A DNA stretch of 64,000 bases from Bordetella parapertussis (GTDB lineage Bacteria; Pseudomonadota; Gammaproteobacteria; Burkholderiales; Burkholderiaceae_C), in the NCBI GenBank assembly GCA_945878355.1, contig CAMCTC010000005.1:1-64000 (forward strand), given 5' to 3'. Shown in pieces: positions 8,934 to 18,455 of the stretch; positions within the stretch are counted from its first letter, which is position 1; every line of letters begins with the position of its first letter. The notes beneath the pieces are model-generated. The model saw only the letters and a list, made by a program, of their open reading frames with translations, did not search any database and had not been told where the DNA came from. The position numbers and the translations under genes are program-made.

Positions 8934-9779
8934 ATGGCGGAGACAATGGGGTCGGAATTTGGGCATGCGCAATTCACTCATGGTGCTTCGACCCTGCGCG
9001 GCGGTATCGGCGAGCGCAGTCGCTTGGCGGACTTGTTGCAGTTGATGGGCGTTGGGCCCGACGATCAGCGTTCTGCGCCAGATATACCGCTGTCTATGCG
9101 AAGACTGCGAACTGGAGATACCTTGTTTTACCAGGGTGCCAGAGCGGAGGCTATTTATTTTGTTCGTGGCGGCACCTTCAAGAGCTTTCGCATTGCCGAG
9201 GACGGGTATGAGCAGGTGTTAGGGTTTTCCGGGCGATCCGAGGTTCTGGGTTTTGATGCGATTTGCATGGGGCATTACCCGACCGCTTCGGTGGCGCTGG
9301 AAGAAGCCAGTGTCTACGTATTGCCGATGCGCGATATTCTGACACCCGGGCAGCGCATTGCGGCACTCGACCGGGTCGTGACCATGGCGGTCAGCCGTGC
9401 CTTGTCTCAACGTGGCGAACTCGCTGACGTGATGGCTGCAGTCGCAGCCGAGGTTCGTCTGGCGCGATTCTTGGTTCAGCTTTCACGTCGCATGGAAGCC
9501 TGCAGTCAGTCGCCGCGGCGGTTTCGTTTGCGGATGGGACGGCGCGATATCGCCAGCCACCTCGGGGTGGCGCATGAAACCGTCAGCCGGTCTTTCCATG
9601 CGCTGGTGAAGTGGTCGCTGCTGTATGTCAGCAACCGCGAGGTCGAGATCCTCGACATGGATGGTCTGCTTGCCCTATCGCGCAGTACCCGACGCCATGT
9701 CGAGGATCTTGGCATTTCGAGCATGGCCAGTCTTGCGCACGGGCAGTCAGCGGTAGATCAGCGTGCGAATGACCGGTAG
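8934..9779 (+). CDS. Crp/Fnr-family regulator with FNR-type recognition helix
   Basis: A 281-residue regulator: sensory beta-roll at about residues 55-165, dimerisation helix, and C-terminal helix-turn-helix RRDIASHLGVAHETVSRSF. The E-x-x-S-R in HETVSR is the FNR/FixK arrangement that reads TTGA half sites, distinct from CRP. The N-terminus (first about 40 residues) has no cysteines, so it cannot hold the oxygen-sensing [4Fe-4S] cluster of FNR; the only cysteines are isolated (ICMGHY, EACSQ). It therefore resembles FixK/DNR-like proteins that are controlled by another signal or by their own expression level. Several FNR-like dyads occur upstream of respiratory genes in this window. That this protein is their regulator is inference. 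Confidence 0.88.
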   Translation: MAETMGSEFGHAQFTHGASTLRGGIGERSRLADLLQLMGVGPDDQRSAPDIPLSMRRLRTGDTLFYQGARAEAIYFVRGGTFKSFRIAEDGYEQVLGFSGRSEVLGFDAICMGHYPTASVALEEASVYVLPMRDILTPGQRIAALDRVVTMAVSRALSQRGELADVMAAVAAEVRLARFLVQLSRRMEACSQSPRRFRLRMGRRDIASHLGVAHETVSRSFHALVKWSLLYVSNREVEILDMDGLLALSRSTRRHVEDLGISSMASLAHGQSAVDQRANDR

Positions 9780-9866
9780 GCCGCTTGAACCGATGTTGGC
9801 GCAGCGCAGTCTCCGGGCAGGGATGCCTAGCAAGATTCTCAGGCCTTGCGCCGACGCTTGGCAGCG

Positions 9867-10979
9867 TCAGCGCTGGCCCACATGCACGTCACCAAAAAGT
9901 GTCGTCATGCCGCGAGGCTGAGATCTCCAGTACTGGTGCGGCGCTTCGACTTGGGCGCCGAGTTTGGCTGCAGCGTGCCAAGGCCAGTGCGGATCAAACA
10001 GCATGCCGCGCGCCAACGCCACCAGATCGGCTTGGCCGTTGGCGATGATCGCGTCGGCTTGCTCGGGCTCGGTGATCAGGCCGACGGCGATGGTCGGCAG
10101 GCCGGTTTCTTGTCGAATTCGGTCCGCCATCGCCACTTGGTAACCTGGCGCCAGCGGGATTTGCTGGCGTGGCGAAATACCACCGCTAGAGACATCTATG
10201 AAGTTGCCTCCACGCGTCCTGAGGGCTTTGCCGAAAACCAGGCTTTGGGCCAAGTCCCAGCCGCCTTCGACCCAATCGGTGGCCGAGATCCTGAAGCCGA
10301 CCGGCACGGTCGCAGGCACAGCGGCACGCACAGCATCGAAGATCGCCAACGGGAAGCGCATGCGGTTTTCCAGCGAGCCGCCATACTCATCGGTCCGGAC
10401 ATTGGACAGCGGCGACAGAAATTCGTGCAGCAAGTAGCCATGCGCGGCATGCAGTTCGATGGCTTCAAACCCCAGTCGATGGGCACGCAGCGCTGACGCG
10501 ACAAAGGCCTGAAGAATCCGTTGCAAGCCCGTATTGTCGATTGCCTCGGGTGGTGTTTCGCCGCTGGCGTGGGGCAGCGCTGAGGGCGCTTGGGTCTGCC
10601 AACCGCCTTGATCCGGCGGTATCAGTTGGCCGCCATCCCAGGGCGCGTGGCTGGAGGCCTTGCGGCCGGCGTGGGCCAACTGGATCGCAATCGGCATCCG
10701 CGAATGTTGGCGCACACTGCGCAGCACCCGCCCCATCGCAGCCTCTGTGTCATCCGACCACAGCCCAAGGTCGCCAGGCGTGATGCGTCCTTCGGGCTCA
10801 ACCGCAGTAGCTTCAACGAACAGCAGGCCAGCGCCAGACAACGCGAGTTGACCCAGGTGAATGAGATGCCAATCGTTGGCCAGGCCATCGGTGGCGCTGT
10901 ACTGACACATCGGCGCGATCACGATGCGGTTCTTCAACAGCAGCGGTCCAATGGAAAACGGTGAAAAGAGATGGCTCAT
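9867..10979 (-). CDS. Old-yellow-enzyme family NADH:flavin oxidoreductase (YqjM-like)
   Basis: A 370-residue FMN enzyme that reduces activated C=C bonds using NAD(P)H. Signatures of the YqjM/thermophilic-like class are APMCQYSATDG (regulatory Cys in the first strand, about residue 25), WHLIHLGQLALSGAGLLFVEATAV, EGRITPGDLGLW, QLAHAGRKAS and ELHAAHGYLLHEFLSPLSN. The usual end motif ALARGMLFDPHWPWHAA is present. It lies 31 bases downstream of the desaturase gene on the same strand and is probably cotranscribed. The physiological substrate cannot be read; with a desaturase and a cyclopropane-synthase-like gene beside it, an unsaturated lipid-derived compound is possible. Confidence 0.93.
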   Translation of the reverse strand: MSHLFSPFSIGPLLLKNRIVIAPMCQYSATDGLANDWHLIHLGQLALSGAGLLFVEATAVEPEGRITPGDLGLWSDDTEAAMGRVLRSVRQHSRMPIAIQLAHAGRKASSHAPWDGGQLIPPDQGGWQTQAPSALPHASGETPPEAIDNTGLQRILQAFVASALRAHRLGFEAIELHAAHGYLLHEFLSPLSNVRTDEYGGSLENRMRFPLAIFDAVRAAVPATVPVGFRISATDWVEGGWDLAQSLVFGKALRTRGGNFIDVSSGGISPRQQIPLAPGYQVAMADRIRQETGLPTIAVGLITEPEQADAIIANGQADLVALARGMLFDPHWPWHAAAKLGAQVEAPHQYWRSQPRGMTTLFGDVHVGQR

Positions 10980-11010
10980 GGTGGGGGTCCGATTTGACGT
11001 GCGAGGGCGT

Positions 11011-11958
11011 TCAGGTCAGCGAGGCGTGATGGGTGGTTCTGGCCGTGGCAAGCCTGAGCAGGGTCAGGTAGCTTGGCTGGATCTCCATGTTGGCTGTCGT
11101 TCCGCGTTGTCTCAAGATCGCGTGGGCGACTGGTAACTTCCAGCAAGGCAGGTTGGTGAAAAGATGATGTTCGCAGTGGTAGTTCACCCAGTACGGTGCG
11201 ATCAGGGTGCGTTCCAGCCAATTGGCCTGCGTGGTTCTCGCCTGGCGCAGCGGGTCAGCCTGGTTCTTTCCAACCAGAGCGTGTTCGGCGATGTTGCGGA
11301 TGCGAACTGCCAGTGGCAGCCAGCACACTGTTGGCAGCAACCACAGCGTCAGCCATATCCACCAGCCTCCTGCTGCAGCAAAGACCATGAACCCGAGCGC
11401 ATGGCTCAACAGGAAGCGTTTGTCTTTGGCCAGTTCGAGCCGAAATCTTTGAAGCGCAGATTCGCCGTTGGCGCGGGCTCTGATGGCCGGCGCAATGTGG
11501 CCGAAATGCTGTTTGTAGAAGGTCTGACCGCTCAGGTCGCGCAACACCTTGCGCGCAAGAGAGGCTGGGCTGATTGGAAACGGTGCTGACAGCACCAGAT
11601 CCGGATCCTCGGTTTGCTGCACAAACCGGTGATGCTGCAAATGGTAGGGCCGGTACTGGCGCAGGCCGGCCGAGCACAACCAGGTGCCCACCCAGTCGTT
11701 GACCCGCCTGTTGACATGCAGCGTCGCGTGCGCAGCGTCGTGCATCAGCACGAACAAGCCAAGCTGGCGTGTGCCGATGACCATCACCGCGAAGGGGATC
11801 GTCAGCGGCCAGATCGTGCCCATCAGCATCGCGATGGCGATCACGCCCCAGCAATGCGCCACCAACCAAAGGCCGCGCCATGTGGATCGCTCGCTCAGTG
11901 AGCGCCATTCCTCTGCGTTGAAATGGTCTTCGGGTCTTGCGCGTGCGGCGGCAGCCAT
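11011..11958 (-). CDS. Membrane fatty acid desaturase
   Basis: A 315-residue di-iron membrane desaturase/hydroxylase. The three histidine boxes are MHDAAHATLH, HLQHHRF and HCEHHLF, in the expected order. Hydrophobic pairs surround them (IAIAMLMGTIWPLTIPFAVMV is split by charged loops from later segments such as GGWWIWLTLWLLPTV). I placed the start at the ATG encoding MAAAARARPEDHF; the open frame extends 33 codons further but that part is arginine-rich and carries no membrane or desaturase feature. It introduces a double bond into acyl chains, probably on phospholipids, using O2. Divergent from the cyclopropane-synthase-type gene and followed by the OYE-family gene. Confidence 0.9.
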   Translation of the reverse strand: MAAAARARPEDHFNAEEWRSLSERSTWRGLWLVAHCWGVIAIAMLMGTIWPLTIPFAVMVIGTRQLGLFVLMHDAAHATLHVNRRVNDWVGTWLCSAGLRQYRPYHLQHHRFVQQTEDPDLVLSAPFPISPASLARKVLRDLSGQTFYKQHFGHIAPAIRARANGESALQRFRLELAKDKRFLLSHALGFMVFAAAGGWWIWLTLWLLPTVCWLPLAVRIRNIAEHALVGKNQADPLRQARTTQANWLERTLIAPYWVNYHCEHHLFTNLPCWKLPVAHAILRQRGTTANMEIQPSYLTLLRLATARTTHHASLT

Positions 11959-12045
11959 AGAGGTCCTGTGCTCAAGTGGGATGGTCTGGCAACGTGCAGT
12001 CTTACGACGGACTCGACACCCATCGCTGCATTGCGCAGCGTCACG

Positions 12046-12057
12046 TTGATGCATCAA
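12046..12057. promoter_or_regulatory. 12-bp palindrome upstream of the desaturase
   Basis: TTGATGCATCAA is perfectly symmetric and lies 88 bases upstream of the proposed desaturase start, in the 324-base divergent region 11959-12282. It looks like a small repressor site; the spacing between TTGAT half sites is 2, not the 4 of FNR sites. Nothing else distinctive was seen in this intergenic stretch. Confidence 0.35.
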
Positions 12058-12282
12058 GGCCCAGTACCGCCTTGTGGAAATTGTATGCCGTACCAGATCG
12101 TCTAGCGGCCTGGGCTATTTACCCCGGGGTCACGGGTAGGTCCTTCCGGTATTGAGAGTTCTCAAACCTCAAACCTACCGCGAAGCAATGCTTGTCGCAG
12201 TCGTTCGCGGTCACCTTTTTCCTTGATGGCGGCTGATGCGCTGTTGTCTGGTTCGAGCGCTGAGAAATTCTGGGAGTACACG

Positions 12283-13545
12283 ATGTCAGCCTTGTCCAGT
12301 TTCATTGATACCCGCCTCGCACAGTTGCCGCGAACGATGGCGCTTGAATGGCCAGGCGGTCGTGCCGGCATAAGTGCGGCAGAGGTGAGGTTGAAACTGC
12401 GGGCGTGGCGATTGCTGGCCTGGTTGGCGCGAGGGCAGGTGGGTCGCCTGGCCAACGCGTATGTCAATGGCGAGCTTGAGATCGAAGGAGCGCTCAACGA
12501 TGTGATGGCGGTGGCTGGCGCACTGGCCGGCGACCCGGTCCGGCGCGGCGAGCGGCCGGCTTGGCCGCAGTGGCTTCGGCAGTGGCGTTCATGGCGCATG
12601 CACCATCGCCTGCGCGATGCCCATCAGGTGCGCCATCATTACGATGTCAGTGATGAATTCTTCGCGCTCTGGCTTGACCCGCTGCGGGTTTATTCCTGTG
12701 CTTACTATCGCGATCCGGCGATGGGGTTGGCCCAGGCTCAGCAGGCCAAGCTCGATCATGTGTGCCGCAAACTGCGACTCGCGCCCGGACAGCGCATGCT
12801 CGATATCGGTGCGGGTTGGGGCGGCTTGTTGTTGTGGGCCGCCGAGCACTATGGCGTTCAAGCCCTTGGCATCACCTTGTCGACCAACCAGCATGCGCAC
12901 GTCAACCGTCTGATCGACGCCAAGGGTTTGCGCGGCCGGGTTGAGATGCGCATGCTCGATTACCGTGAGTTACCTGAAATTGGTGAGTTCGACCGCATCG
13001 CCTCGATTGGCATGTTTGAGCATGTCGGCAGCGCCAGACTGGAGGCCTATTTTCGCAAGCTATCGCGATTGCTCAAGCCTGGCGGCTTGATCCTGAACCA
13101 CGGCATCACCGCCGGCGGCCTGCGCAACGATCAACTGGGCGCTGGCATTGGGGATTTCATCGACAAGCACATTTTTCCCGGCGGCGAACTGGTCCATGTA
13201 TCGCGTGTTTCGAGAGACTTGGCGCGTGGCGGACTTGAGTTGCTCGATGCGGAGAATCTGCGGCCTCACTACGCGCGCACATTGTGGGCTTGGTCCGATG
13301 CGCTGGAGGCGGCGATTGAACATGCCCGTGAGCGGACAAGCGAGGCCACCGTGCGCGCCTATCGCTTGTACCTGGCCGGCAGCGCGATGTGTTTCGAACG
13401 CGGCTGGCTGTCTCTCTACCAGTTGCTGGCGACTCGGCCAGAAGCCGGACTTGAGCACGAGGCCATGCCGGGTGGCAGGTCAGAGTATCCGTTTTGCCGG
13501 GACTATATGTACTCGCGTCGCGTGCCGGGTGCAGGCTTAGCTTGA
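12283..13545 (+). CDS. Cyclopropane-fatty-acyl-phospholipid synthase family methyltransferase
   Basis: A 420-residue SAM-dependent enzyme. The SAM pocket is MLDIGAGWGGLLLWAAEHYG; preceding it is the family motif HHYDVSDEFFALWLDPLRVYSCAY; later VEMRMLDYRELPE and IGMFEHVGSARLEAYF. The N-terminal 100 residues form the lipid-binding extension of CFA synthases. It would add a methylene bridge (or methyl group) to unsaturated acyl chains. Start ATG 12283 has GGGAG six bases upstream; an ATG 60 bases earlier does not. It is divergent from the desaturase whose product could be its substrate, so the pair may adjust membrane lipids together. Confidence 0.92.
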   Translation: MSALSSFIDTRLAQLPRTMALEWPGGRAGISAAEVRLKLRAWRLLAWLARGQVGRLANAYVNGELEIEGALNDVMAVAGALAGDPVRRGERPAWPQWLRQWRSWRMHHRLRDAHQVRHHYDVSDEFFALWLDPLRVYSCAYYRDPAMGLAQAQQAKLDHVCRKLRLAPGQRMLDIGAGWGGLLLWAAEHYGVQALGITLSTNQHAHVNRLIDAKGLRGRVEMRMLDYRELPEIGEFDRIASIGMFEHVGSARLEAYFRKLSRLLKPGGLILNHGITAGGLRNDQLGAGIGDFIDKHIFPGGELVHVSRVSRDLARGGLELLDAENLRPHYARTLWAWSDALEAAIEHARERTSEATVRAYRLYLAGSAMCFERGWLSLYQLLATRPEAGLEHEAMPGGRSEYPFCRDYMYSRRVPGAGLA

Positions 13546-13571
13546 TGCATTCCTGTCCGTTGTGGACGGGT

Positions 13572-13585
13572 TTGATGTGGCTCAA
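13572..13585 (+). promoter_or_regulatory. FNR-like box upstream of frdC
   Basis: TTGAT-GTGG-CTCAA matches the TTGAT-N4-ATCAA consensus at 9 of 10 positions. Its centre is 66 bases before the frdC ATG. A class II arrangement (site at -41.5) would put the transcription start near 13620. Confidence 0.6.
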
Positions 13586-13644
13586 GCCCTTGGGGCGGCC
13601 CCGGGGCAACATCGCGGCTACCGGCTCCGAAGGTCGATTCATCC

Positions 13645-14433
13645 ATGAACAACAACAAGTCCCTTGCCGTTTTGGCCGTCGCGCACCCGATGCGCAAGAG
13701 TCGTTGGCCGGCCCGACTGGACTGGCTGCAGAGTGTCAGCGGGCTGATCCTTGCGCTGTTCATGTGGGGTCACATGTTCTTCGTGTCGTCGATCCTGCTC
13801 GGCAAGGATGCGATGTGGACAGTGGCCAAGTTCTTCGAAGGTTATTTTTTCTTCGGCCATTCACTGCCCTGGATGGTGTCGATTGTCGTGGCGGTGATCT
13901 TCGCCTTGGTCATCGGCCATGCGCTGCTGGCGGTGCGCAAGTTTCCGATCAACTACGGGCAATACCGGTCTTTCCGCGACCATTCCAACACGCTGAAGCA
14001 CAGCGACACCAACTTGTGGTGGTGGCAGGTGGTGACCGGTTTCGCGCTGTTCTTCATGGCATCCATCCACCTGTACACCATGCTCACTCGGCCTGACCGC
14101 ATTGGCCCGTTCGAGAGTGCCGATCGGGTCTGGTCCGATCACTTCTGGCCGCTCTACCTGGTGCTGCTGTTCGTGGTGGAGTTGCACGGCGGCATCGGCC
14201 TGTACCGCTTGGCGGTGAAGTGGGGCTGGTTCGCTGGGTCGGATCCCAATGCCACGAGAGCGCGCCTGAAGTCGCTGAAGTGGGCACTGACGGCGTTCTT
14301 CTTGGTGTTGGGTCTTGCCACGCTGACGGCTTACATCAAGATCGGACGCGAGCACGCACCTCAGGCTGGCGAGCGCTACACACCAGCCTGGGCCAAGACC
14401 GACCCGCACGCACCCGCCGCCGCTCTGAAATGA
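13645..14433 (+). CDS. frdC: Fumarate reductase dihaem cytochrome b subunit
   Basis: A 262-residue, five-helix membrane anchor of quinol:fumarate reductase that oxidises the quinol and passes electrons through two b haems. The haem-ligand histidines fall at residues 43, 92, 142 and 181 ([28 protein letters not shown]). As I recall the Wolinella succinogenes FrdC numbering, those ligands are 44, 93, 143 and 182. Glu179, next to the last haem ligand, corresponds to the E-pathway glutamate of Wolinella. The mostly alpha- and beta-proteobacterial monohaem SdhC/SdhD anchor is different. First gene of frdCAB, with an FNR-like box upstream; frdA starts 10 bases after its stop. Confidence 0.94.
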   Translation: MNNNKSLAVLAVAHPMRKSRWPARLDWLQSVSGLILALFMWGHMFFVSSILLGKDAMWTVAKFFEGYFFFGHSLPWMVSIVVAVIFALVIGHALLAVRKFPINYGQYRSFRDHSNTLKHSDTNLWWWQVVTGFALFFMASIHLYTMLTRPDRIGPFESADRVWSDHFWPLYLVLLFVVELHGGIGLYRLAVKWGWFAGSDPNATRARLKSLKWALTAFFLVLGLATLTAYIKIGREHAPQAGERYTPAWAKTDPHAPAAALK

Positions 14434-14443
14434 GATCCTTTCG

Positions 14444-16426
14444 ATGAAAATTGTCTACACCGACGTGTTGGTGATCGGCGGCGGGCTGGCTGGTTTGCGT
14501 GTGGCCATCGGTGCCAAACGGCGTGGCCATGACGCGATCATCCTGTCGCTGGTGCCTCCCAAGCGCTCGCATTCGGCCGCCGCGCAGGGCGGCATGCAGG
14601 CCTCGCTGGGCAATGTGATCAAAGGGCAAGGCGACAACGAGGACGTGCACTTCGAGGACACGGTGCGCGGCAGCGACTGGGGTGCCGACCAGCGCGTCGT
14701 GCGCATGTTCGTCGCAACAGCGCCCAAAGCGGTGCGCGAACTCGCGGCCTGGGGCGTGCCCTGGAGCCGGGTCCAGCGCGGCGACCGGCAGGTGATCATC
14801 AACGGCCAGAAGGTGACACTGACCGAACGCGACGAGGCCCACGGCCTGGTCGCCCAACGTGACTTCGGCGGCACCAAGAAGTGGCGCACTTGCTATGTGT
14901 CGGACGGCACCGGCCACGCGATGCTGTTCGCCGTCAGCGACCGGGCCATCGCTGAATCGATTCCGGTGCATGAACGCATGGAAGCGATCGCGCTGATTCA
15001 TCAGGGCGGGCGTTGCCACGGGGCGGTGGTGCGCAACCTGGTCACCGGTGAGCTCAGCGCCTACGTCGCGAAGGCCACGACGATTGCCACCGGTGGCGCA
15101 GGCAGGCTGTACCGCGTCACGACCAACGCGGTGATCTGCGAGGGCATCGGCACGGCAATCGCGCTCGAGACCGGCATCGCCACGCTGGGCAACATGGAGG
15201 CGGTGCAGTTCCACCCGACTGGCATTTTTCCGGCAGGCATCTTGGTGACCGAAGGTTGCCGAGGCGACGGCGGGCTGCTCAAGGACGTGGACGGCCACCG
15301 CTTCATGCCCGACTATGAGCCAGAGAAGAAGGAACTGGCCTCGCGCGACGTGGTGTCGCGCCGCATGGAGACCCATATCCGCAAGGGCAAGGGTGCGCAG
15401 TCAAGATTCGGCGATCACCTGTGGCTCGACATCACCCAGCTCGGCCGGGCCCACATCGAGAAGAACCTGCGCGAGGTCAAGGAGATCTGCGAGTCCTTCC
15501 TGGGTATCGACCCGGTGACGCAACTGATCGCGGTGCGCCCGGCGCAGCATTACACGATGGGCGGCGTGCGCACCGACCACACCGGTGAGAGCCCGACGCT
15601 GAAGGGCTTGTTCTCCGCCGGTGAGGCCGCCTGCTGGGACATGCACGGATTTAACCGACTCGGTGGCAACTCGGTGGCCGAGACGGTGGTGGCCGGCATG
15701 ATCGTTGGTGATTTCATCGCCGATTTCTGCGACCGAAGCGCCAACGACGCGCCTATCCCGACCGGTCTGGTGCGCGAATTTCTGGCCGCCGAGCAGGCCA
15801 AGCTCGACCAGCTGGTCTCGGGTGGCGGCAGCGAGGACGCTTCCGCACTGCGGGTCGCGATGCAAGAGATCATGACGGCCAAGGTCGGCATCTTCCGCAC
15901 CGGCACTGAGTTGTCGGCTGCGGTGACCGAACTGCAAGCCTTGCTCGAGCGCAGTCGCCACATCGGTTTGCGCAGCAAGGCTGCGGGCCCGAATCCCGAA
16001 TTGGTGACGGCCTACCGCACACAAAAAATGCTCAAGCTCGCGCTGTGCGTGGCCTACGGCGCGGCCCAGCGCACCGAGAGCCGGGGGGCTCATTTCCGTG
16101 AGGACTTCCCGCGCCGTGACGACGCGCAGTGGCTCAAACGAACGCTGGCGACCTGGCCTCGGGCGGCCGATACCTTGCCCACGCTGGCCTATGAGCCACT
16201 CGACGTGACGGCGATGGAGTTGCCACCGGGTTGGCGCGGTTACGGCGCCAAGGACTATGTCGACCACCCCGACACAGCGGCACGCGCCGCAGCGGTGGCC
16301 GCGATGCGCGATAGCTTGGCCGACGCGCCGCGATTCGAGGTACAGCAGGCGCTGATGCCATACGACAAGCTGTTGCCCGCGGCACTGCGTGGGCGCAATG
16401 AACGCATCGACGAACCTCTCCCATGA
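14444..16426 (+). CDS. frdA: Fumarate reductase flavoprotein subunit
   Basis: The 660-residue catalytic subunit with covalent FAD. The Rossmann motif [15 protein letters not shown] starts at about residue 10. His43 in [10 protein letters not shown] is the FAD attachment residue, at the same position as in Wolinella Frd[23 protein letters not shown] and [10 protein letters not shown] carry the active-site histidine and arginine residues for fumarate binding. Length equals the epsilonproteobacterial enzyme (about 656) and exceeds E. coli-type SdhA/FrdA (about 590-600). It overlaps frdB by four bases (ATGA), so translation is coupled. Runs fumarate reduction to succinate in the cytoplasm; reversal is possible with a high-potential quinone. 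Confidence 0.95.
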   Translation: MKIVYTDVLVIGGGLAGLRVAIGAKRRGHDAIILSLVPPKRSHSAAAQGGMQASLGNVIKGQGDNEDVHFEDTVRGSDWGADQRVVRMFVATAPKAVRELAAWGVPWSRVQRGDRQVIINGQKVTLTERDEAHGLVAQRDFGGTKKWRTCYVSDGTGHAMLFAVSDRAIAESIPVHERMEAIALIHQGGRCHGAVVRNLVTGELSAYVAKATTIATGGAGRLYRVTTNAVICEGIGTAIALETGIATLGNMEAVQFHPTGIFPAGILVTEGCRGDGGLLKDVDGHRFMPDYEPEKKELASRDVVSRRMETHIRKGKGAQSRFGDHLWLDITQLGRAHIEKNLREVKEICESFLGIDPVTQLIAVRPAQHYTMGGVRTDHTGESPTLKGLFSAGEAACWDMHGFNRLGGNSVAETVVAGMIVGDFIADFCDRSANDAPIPTGLVREFLAAEQAKLDQLVSGGGSEDASALRVAMQEIMTAKVGIFRTGTELSAAVTELQALLERSRHIGLRSKAAGPNPELVTAYRTQKMLKLALCVAYGAAQRTESRGAHFREDFPRRDDAQWLKRTLATWPRAADTLPTLAYEPLDVTAMELPPGWRGYGAKDYVDHPDTAARAAAVAAMRDSLADAPRFEVQQALMPYDKLLPAALRGRNERIDEPLP

Positions 16427-17226
16427 TCATTCCCATCCATCCTGTCGCGCCGGCATTCACTGCTGCGGCTTCTGCCGCGACATCGACGACGAATGGCGCG
16501 CCGATGCGGCGGCTCAAAATCCGCGTACTGCGCTTCAACCCGCAACAGCCCGGTGATGCGCCGCATTGGCAGACCTATGACTTGCTAGACGCGGCCGGCA
16601 TGACACTGTTCATCGCATTGAGTGAAATCCGCGAGAAGCGCGACCCATCGCTGCAGTTCGATTTCGTCTGCCGTGCCGGCATCTGCGGCAGCTGCGCGAT
16701 GCTGGTCGACGGCCGCCCGGCGCTGGCTTGTCGTACGCTGACCAAGGATCTGGGCGATGAGTTCACGCTGGCGCCTTTGCCGGTGTTCGAACTGATAGGC
16801 GACCTGTCGGTCAACACGGGCAAGTGGATGCGTGGTATGAGCGAGCGGCTGCAGGCCTGGGTGCACCAGCAGGAAGCACTTCCCGACCTGACCCGGCTCG
16901 AAGCCCGCATGGAGCCCGAACTTGCCGAGAGCATTTACGAGCTCGATCGCTGCGTCGAATGCGGCTGCTGCGTGGCGGCTTGCGGCACGGCGCGCATGCG
17001 TGAGGACTTTGTCGGCGCGGTAGGGCTGAACAAAATAGCGAGATTCAGGCTAGACCCACGCGACACTCGTGACGACGAGGATTTCTACGACCTTGTCGGC
17101 GACGACGACGGCGTGTTCGGCTGCATGTCGCTGCTGGGCTGCCACGATGTCTGTCCCAAGCATCTGCCGCTCGCCACCCAGATCGCGTTCGTGCGCCGCA
17201 AGATGGTGAGCATGGCCTTGAAATAG
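16423..17226 (+). CDS. frdB: Fumarate reductase iron-sulfur subunit
   Basis: A 267-residue electron-transfer subunit. [2Fe-2S] ligands: Cys83, Cys88, Cys91 and Cys103 in CRAGICGSC...LAC. [4Fe-4S] and [3Fe-4S] ligands: [11 protein letters not shown] (177-187) and [12 protein letters not shown] (234-245). Its first ATG overlaps the frdA stop; residues 1-28 are a low-complexity alanine-rich lead before [13 protein letters not shown], so a start at residue 28 is possible, but the overlap favours the first. It links FAD in FrdA to the b haems in FrdC. Last gene of the frdCAB operon; no clear terminator was seen in the 230 bases that follow. Confidence 0.94.
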   Translation: MIIPIHPVAPAFTAAASAATSTTNGAPMRRLKIRVLRFNPQQPGDAPHWQTYDLLDAAGMTLFIALSEIREKRDPSLQFDFVCRAGICGSCAMLVDGRPALACRTLTKDLGDEFTLAPLPVFELIGDLSVNTGKWMRGMSERLQAWVHQQEALPDLTRLEARMEPELAESIYELDRCVECGCCVAACGTARMREDFVGAVGLNKIARFRLDPRDTRDDEDFYDLVGDDDGVFGCMSLLGCHDVCPKHLPLATQIAFVRRKMVSMALK

Positions 17227-17459
17227 TTTTCTGGATGATCGCGTCCATGACCTTGCGCGCGAGTCAACATAACCGGTTCACCAAAGTCAATACTTACTGA
17301 CTGATTTCACCAGCGCGGCCTGGCAAAGCATCGCTTCACCGCCAGACTCGCGCGAATGGGTATCAAACCACAGGCTCGGAGACGGGTTTGCATGCTGTCT
17401 TTGCTGGTGGTGCCTGCTGCTTATGCCTTGTTGCGGCGGCGAATCCGTACCCAAAGGGT

Positions 17460-18455
17460 CTAGATTTGGGCGATGCGGCCTTCAGCAACCAGCGGTGCGT
17501 AGAGCGCGATGTCGGCGTGGATGCGATCGCGAAGTGCCTGCGGCGTTGATGGCGTGATCTCGAATCCGGCCAGTGCTGCCCGTTCGCGCACCTCGGTCAA
17601 ACCGAGAACGGCCAAGAGGTCGCGTTGCAACTGATCGACCACGGGCGCTGGCGTGCCGGCCACGGCCACCAGAGCGGCCCAAGGGTGCATGTCGACCGAC
17701 GGGCCACCGGCTTCGACCAGGCTCGGGATGCCGGCATGGCTGGCCAAGCGGCGTTTTGCGGCCACCGCGAGTGGCCGGAGCCGGCCGCTGGCCATCAAGC
17801 CTGCGACGGTGTTGATGCCTATCGCGGTGAAGTCGACATCGCCGTTGACCACCGCTGCGAGCATCGCGCCGGCATCCTTGAAAGGCACATGCAGCATCTG
17901 TACGCTGGCGGCACGGGCGAAGGTCTCGATCGCGACGTGGCTGGCGTGTCCGTTGCCTAGCGTGGCATAGCTCACGCTGCCTGGCACCCGGCGGGCCGCG
18001 GAGAGCAGCGCTGCCAGACTTTGATGCCTGCCGCTAGCGCCAACCCAGAGCAGAAAAGTGGCCTGGAACAGCAACGTCAGCGGCACGAGGTCGCGCGTCG
18101 GGTCGTAGGGCAACGCAGCATGGAGCAGCGGATTGACCGCCAACGTGGCAGTATCGGCCAGGAACAGCGTGTGGCCGTCAGGGTTGGTTCGACGCACCTC
18201 GCCGAAGGCGATGATGCCGGACGCGCCGGGCTTGTTGTCGATCAGCACAGGCTGACCCCATAGACGGGACAGATGCTCGGCGACGCTGCGTGCGACCACA
18301 TCGGGGCCGACGCCAACCGAATACGGCACGACCAAGCGTACGGTGCGATCTGGAAAAGAGGTGGTGCGTGCGGCCTCGGCCGACCAGCCCGAGCCAACCA
18401 TTGCAGCCAGCACGGCGCGGCGCCTGAACTGTCGGCGCGCAGCCAGCGCGATCAT
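17460..18455 (-). CDS. Bug/TctC-family solute-binding protein coupled to menA
   Basis: A 331-residue periplasmic binding protein. The N-terminus (LAARRQFRRRAVLAAMVGSGWSAEA is a basic then hydrophobic lead) serves as export signal. Family motifs: FPDRTVRLVVPYSVGVGPDVV, VLIDNKPGASGIIA, and LHVPFKDAGAM. The start is the ATG that overlaps the menA stop as TGATG, hence translational coupling; a longer frame to 18509 would overlap menA by 55 bases. A Bug protein coupled to a quinone prenyltransferase has no obvious metabolic logic. The ligand is unknown; an organic acid is usual for the family. Confidence 0.85.
   Translation of the reverse strand: MIALAARRQFRRRAVLAAMVGSGWSAEAARTTSFPDRTVRLVVPYSVGVGPDVVARSVAEHLSRLWGQPVLIDNKPGASGIIAFGEVRRTNPDGHTLFLADTATLAVNPLLHAALPYDPTRDLVPLTLLFQATFLLWVGASGRHQSLAALLSAARRVPGSVSYATLGNGHASHVAIETFARAASVQMLHVPFKDAGAMLAAVVNGDVDFTAIGINTVAGLMASGRLRPLAVAAKRRLASHAGIPSLVEAGGPSVDMHPWAALVAVAGTPAPVVDQLQRDLLAVLGLTEVRERAALAGFEITPSTPQALRDRIHADIALYAPLVAEGRIAQI

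Noticed and set aside
14336..15376. 346-codon leftward frame opposite frdA
   Set aside because: Antisense shadow; frdA has full catalytic motifs and conserved length.
17356..17463. Rightward 35-codon frame with hydrophobic segment and arginine tail, resembling a PEP-CTERM-like end
   Set aside because: No ribosome-binding site, no longer protein in front of it, and it runs into the stop of the opposite Bug gene; chance composition is simpler.
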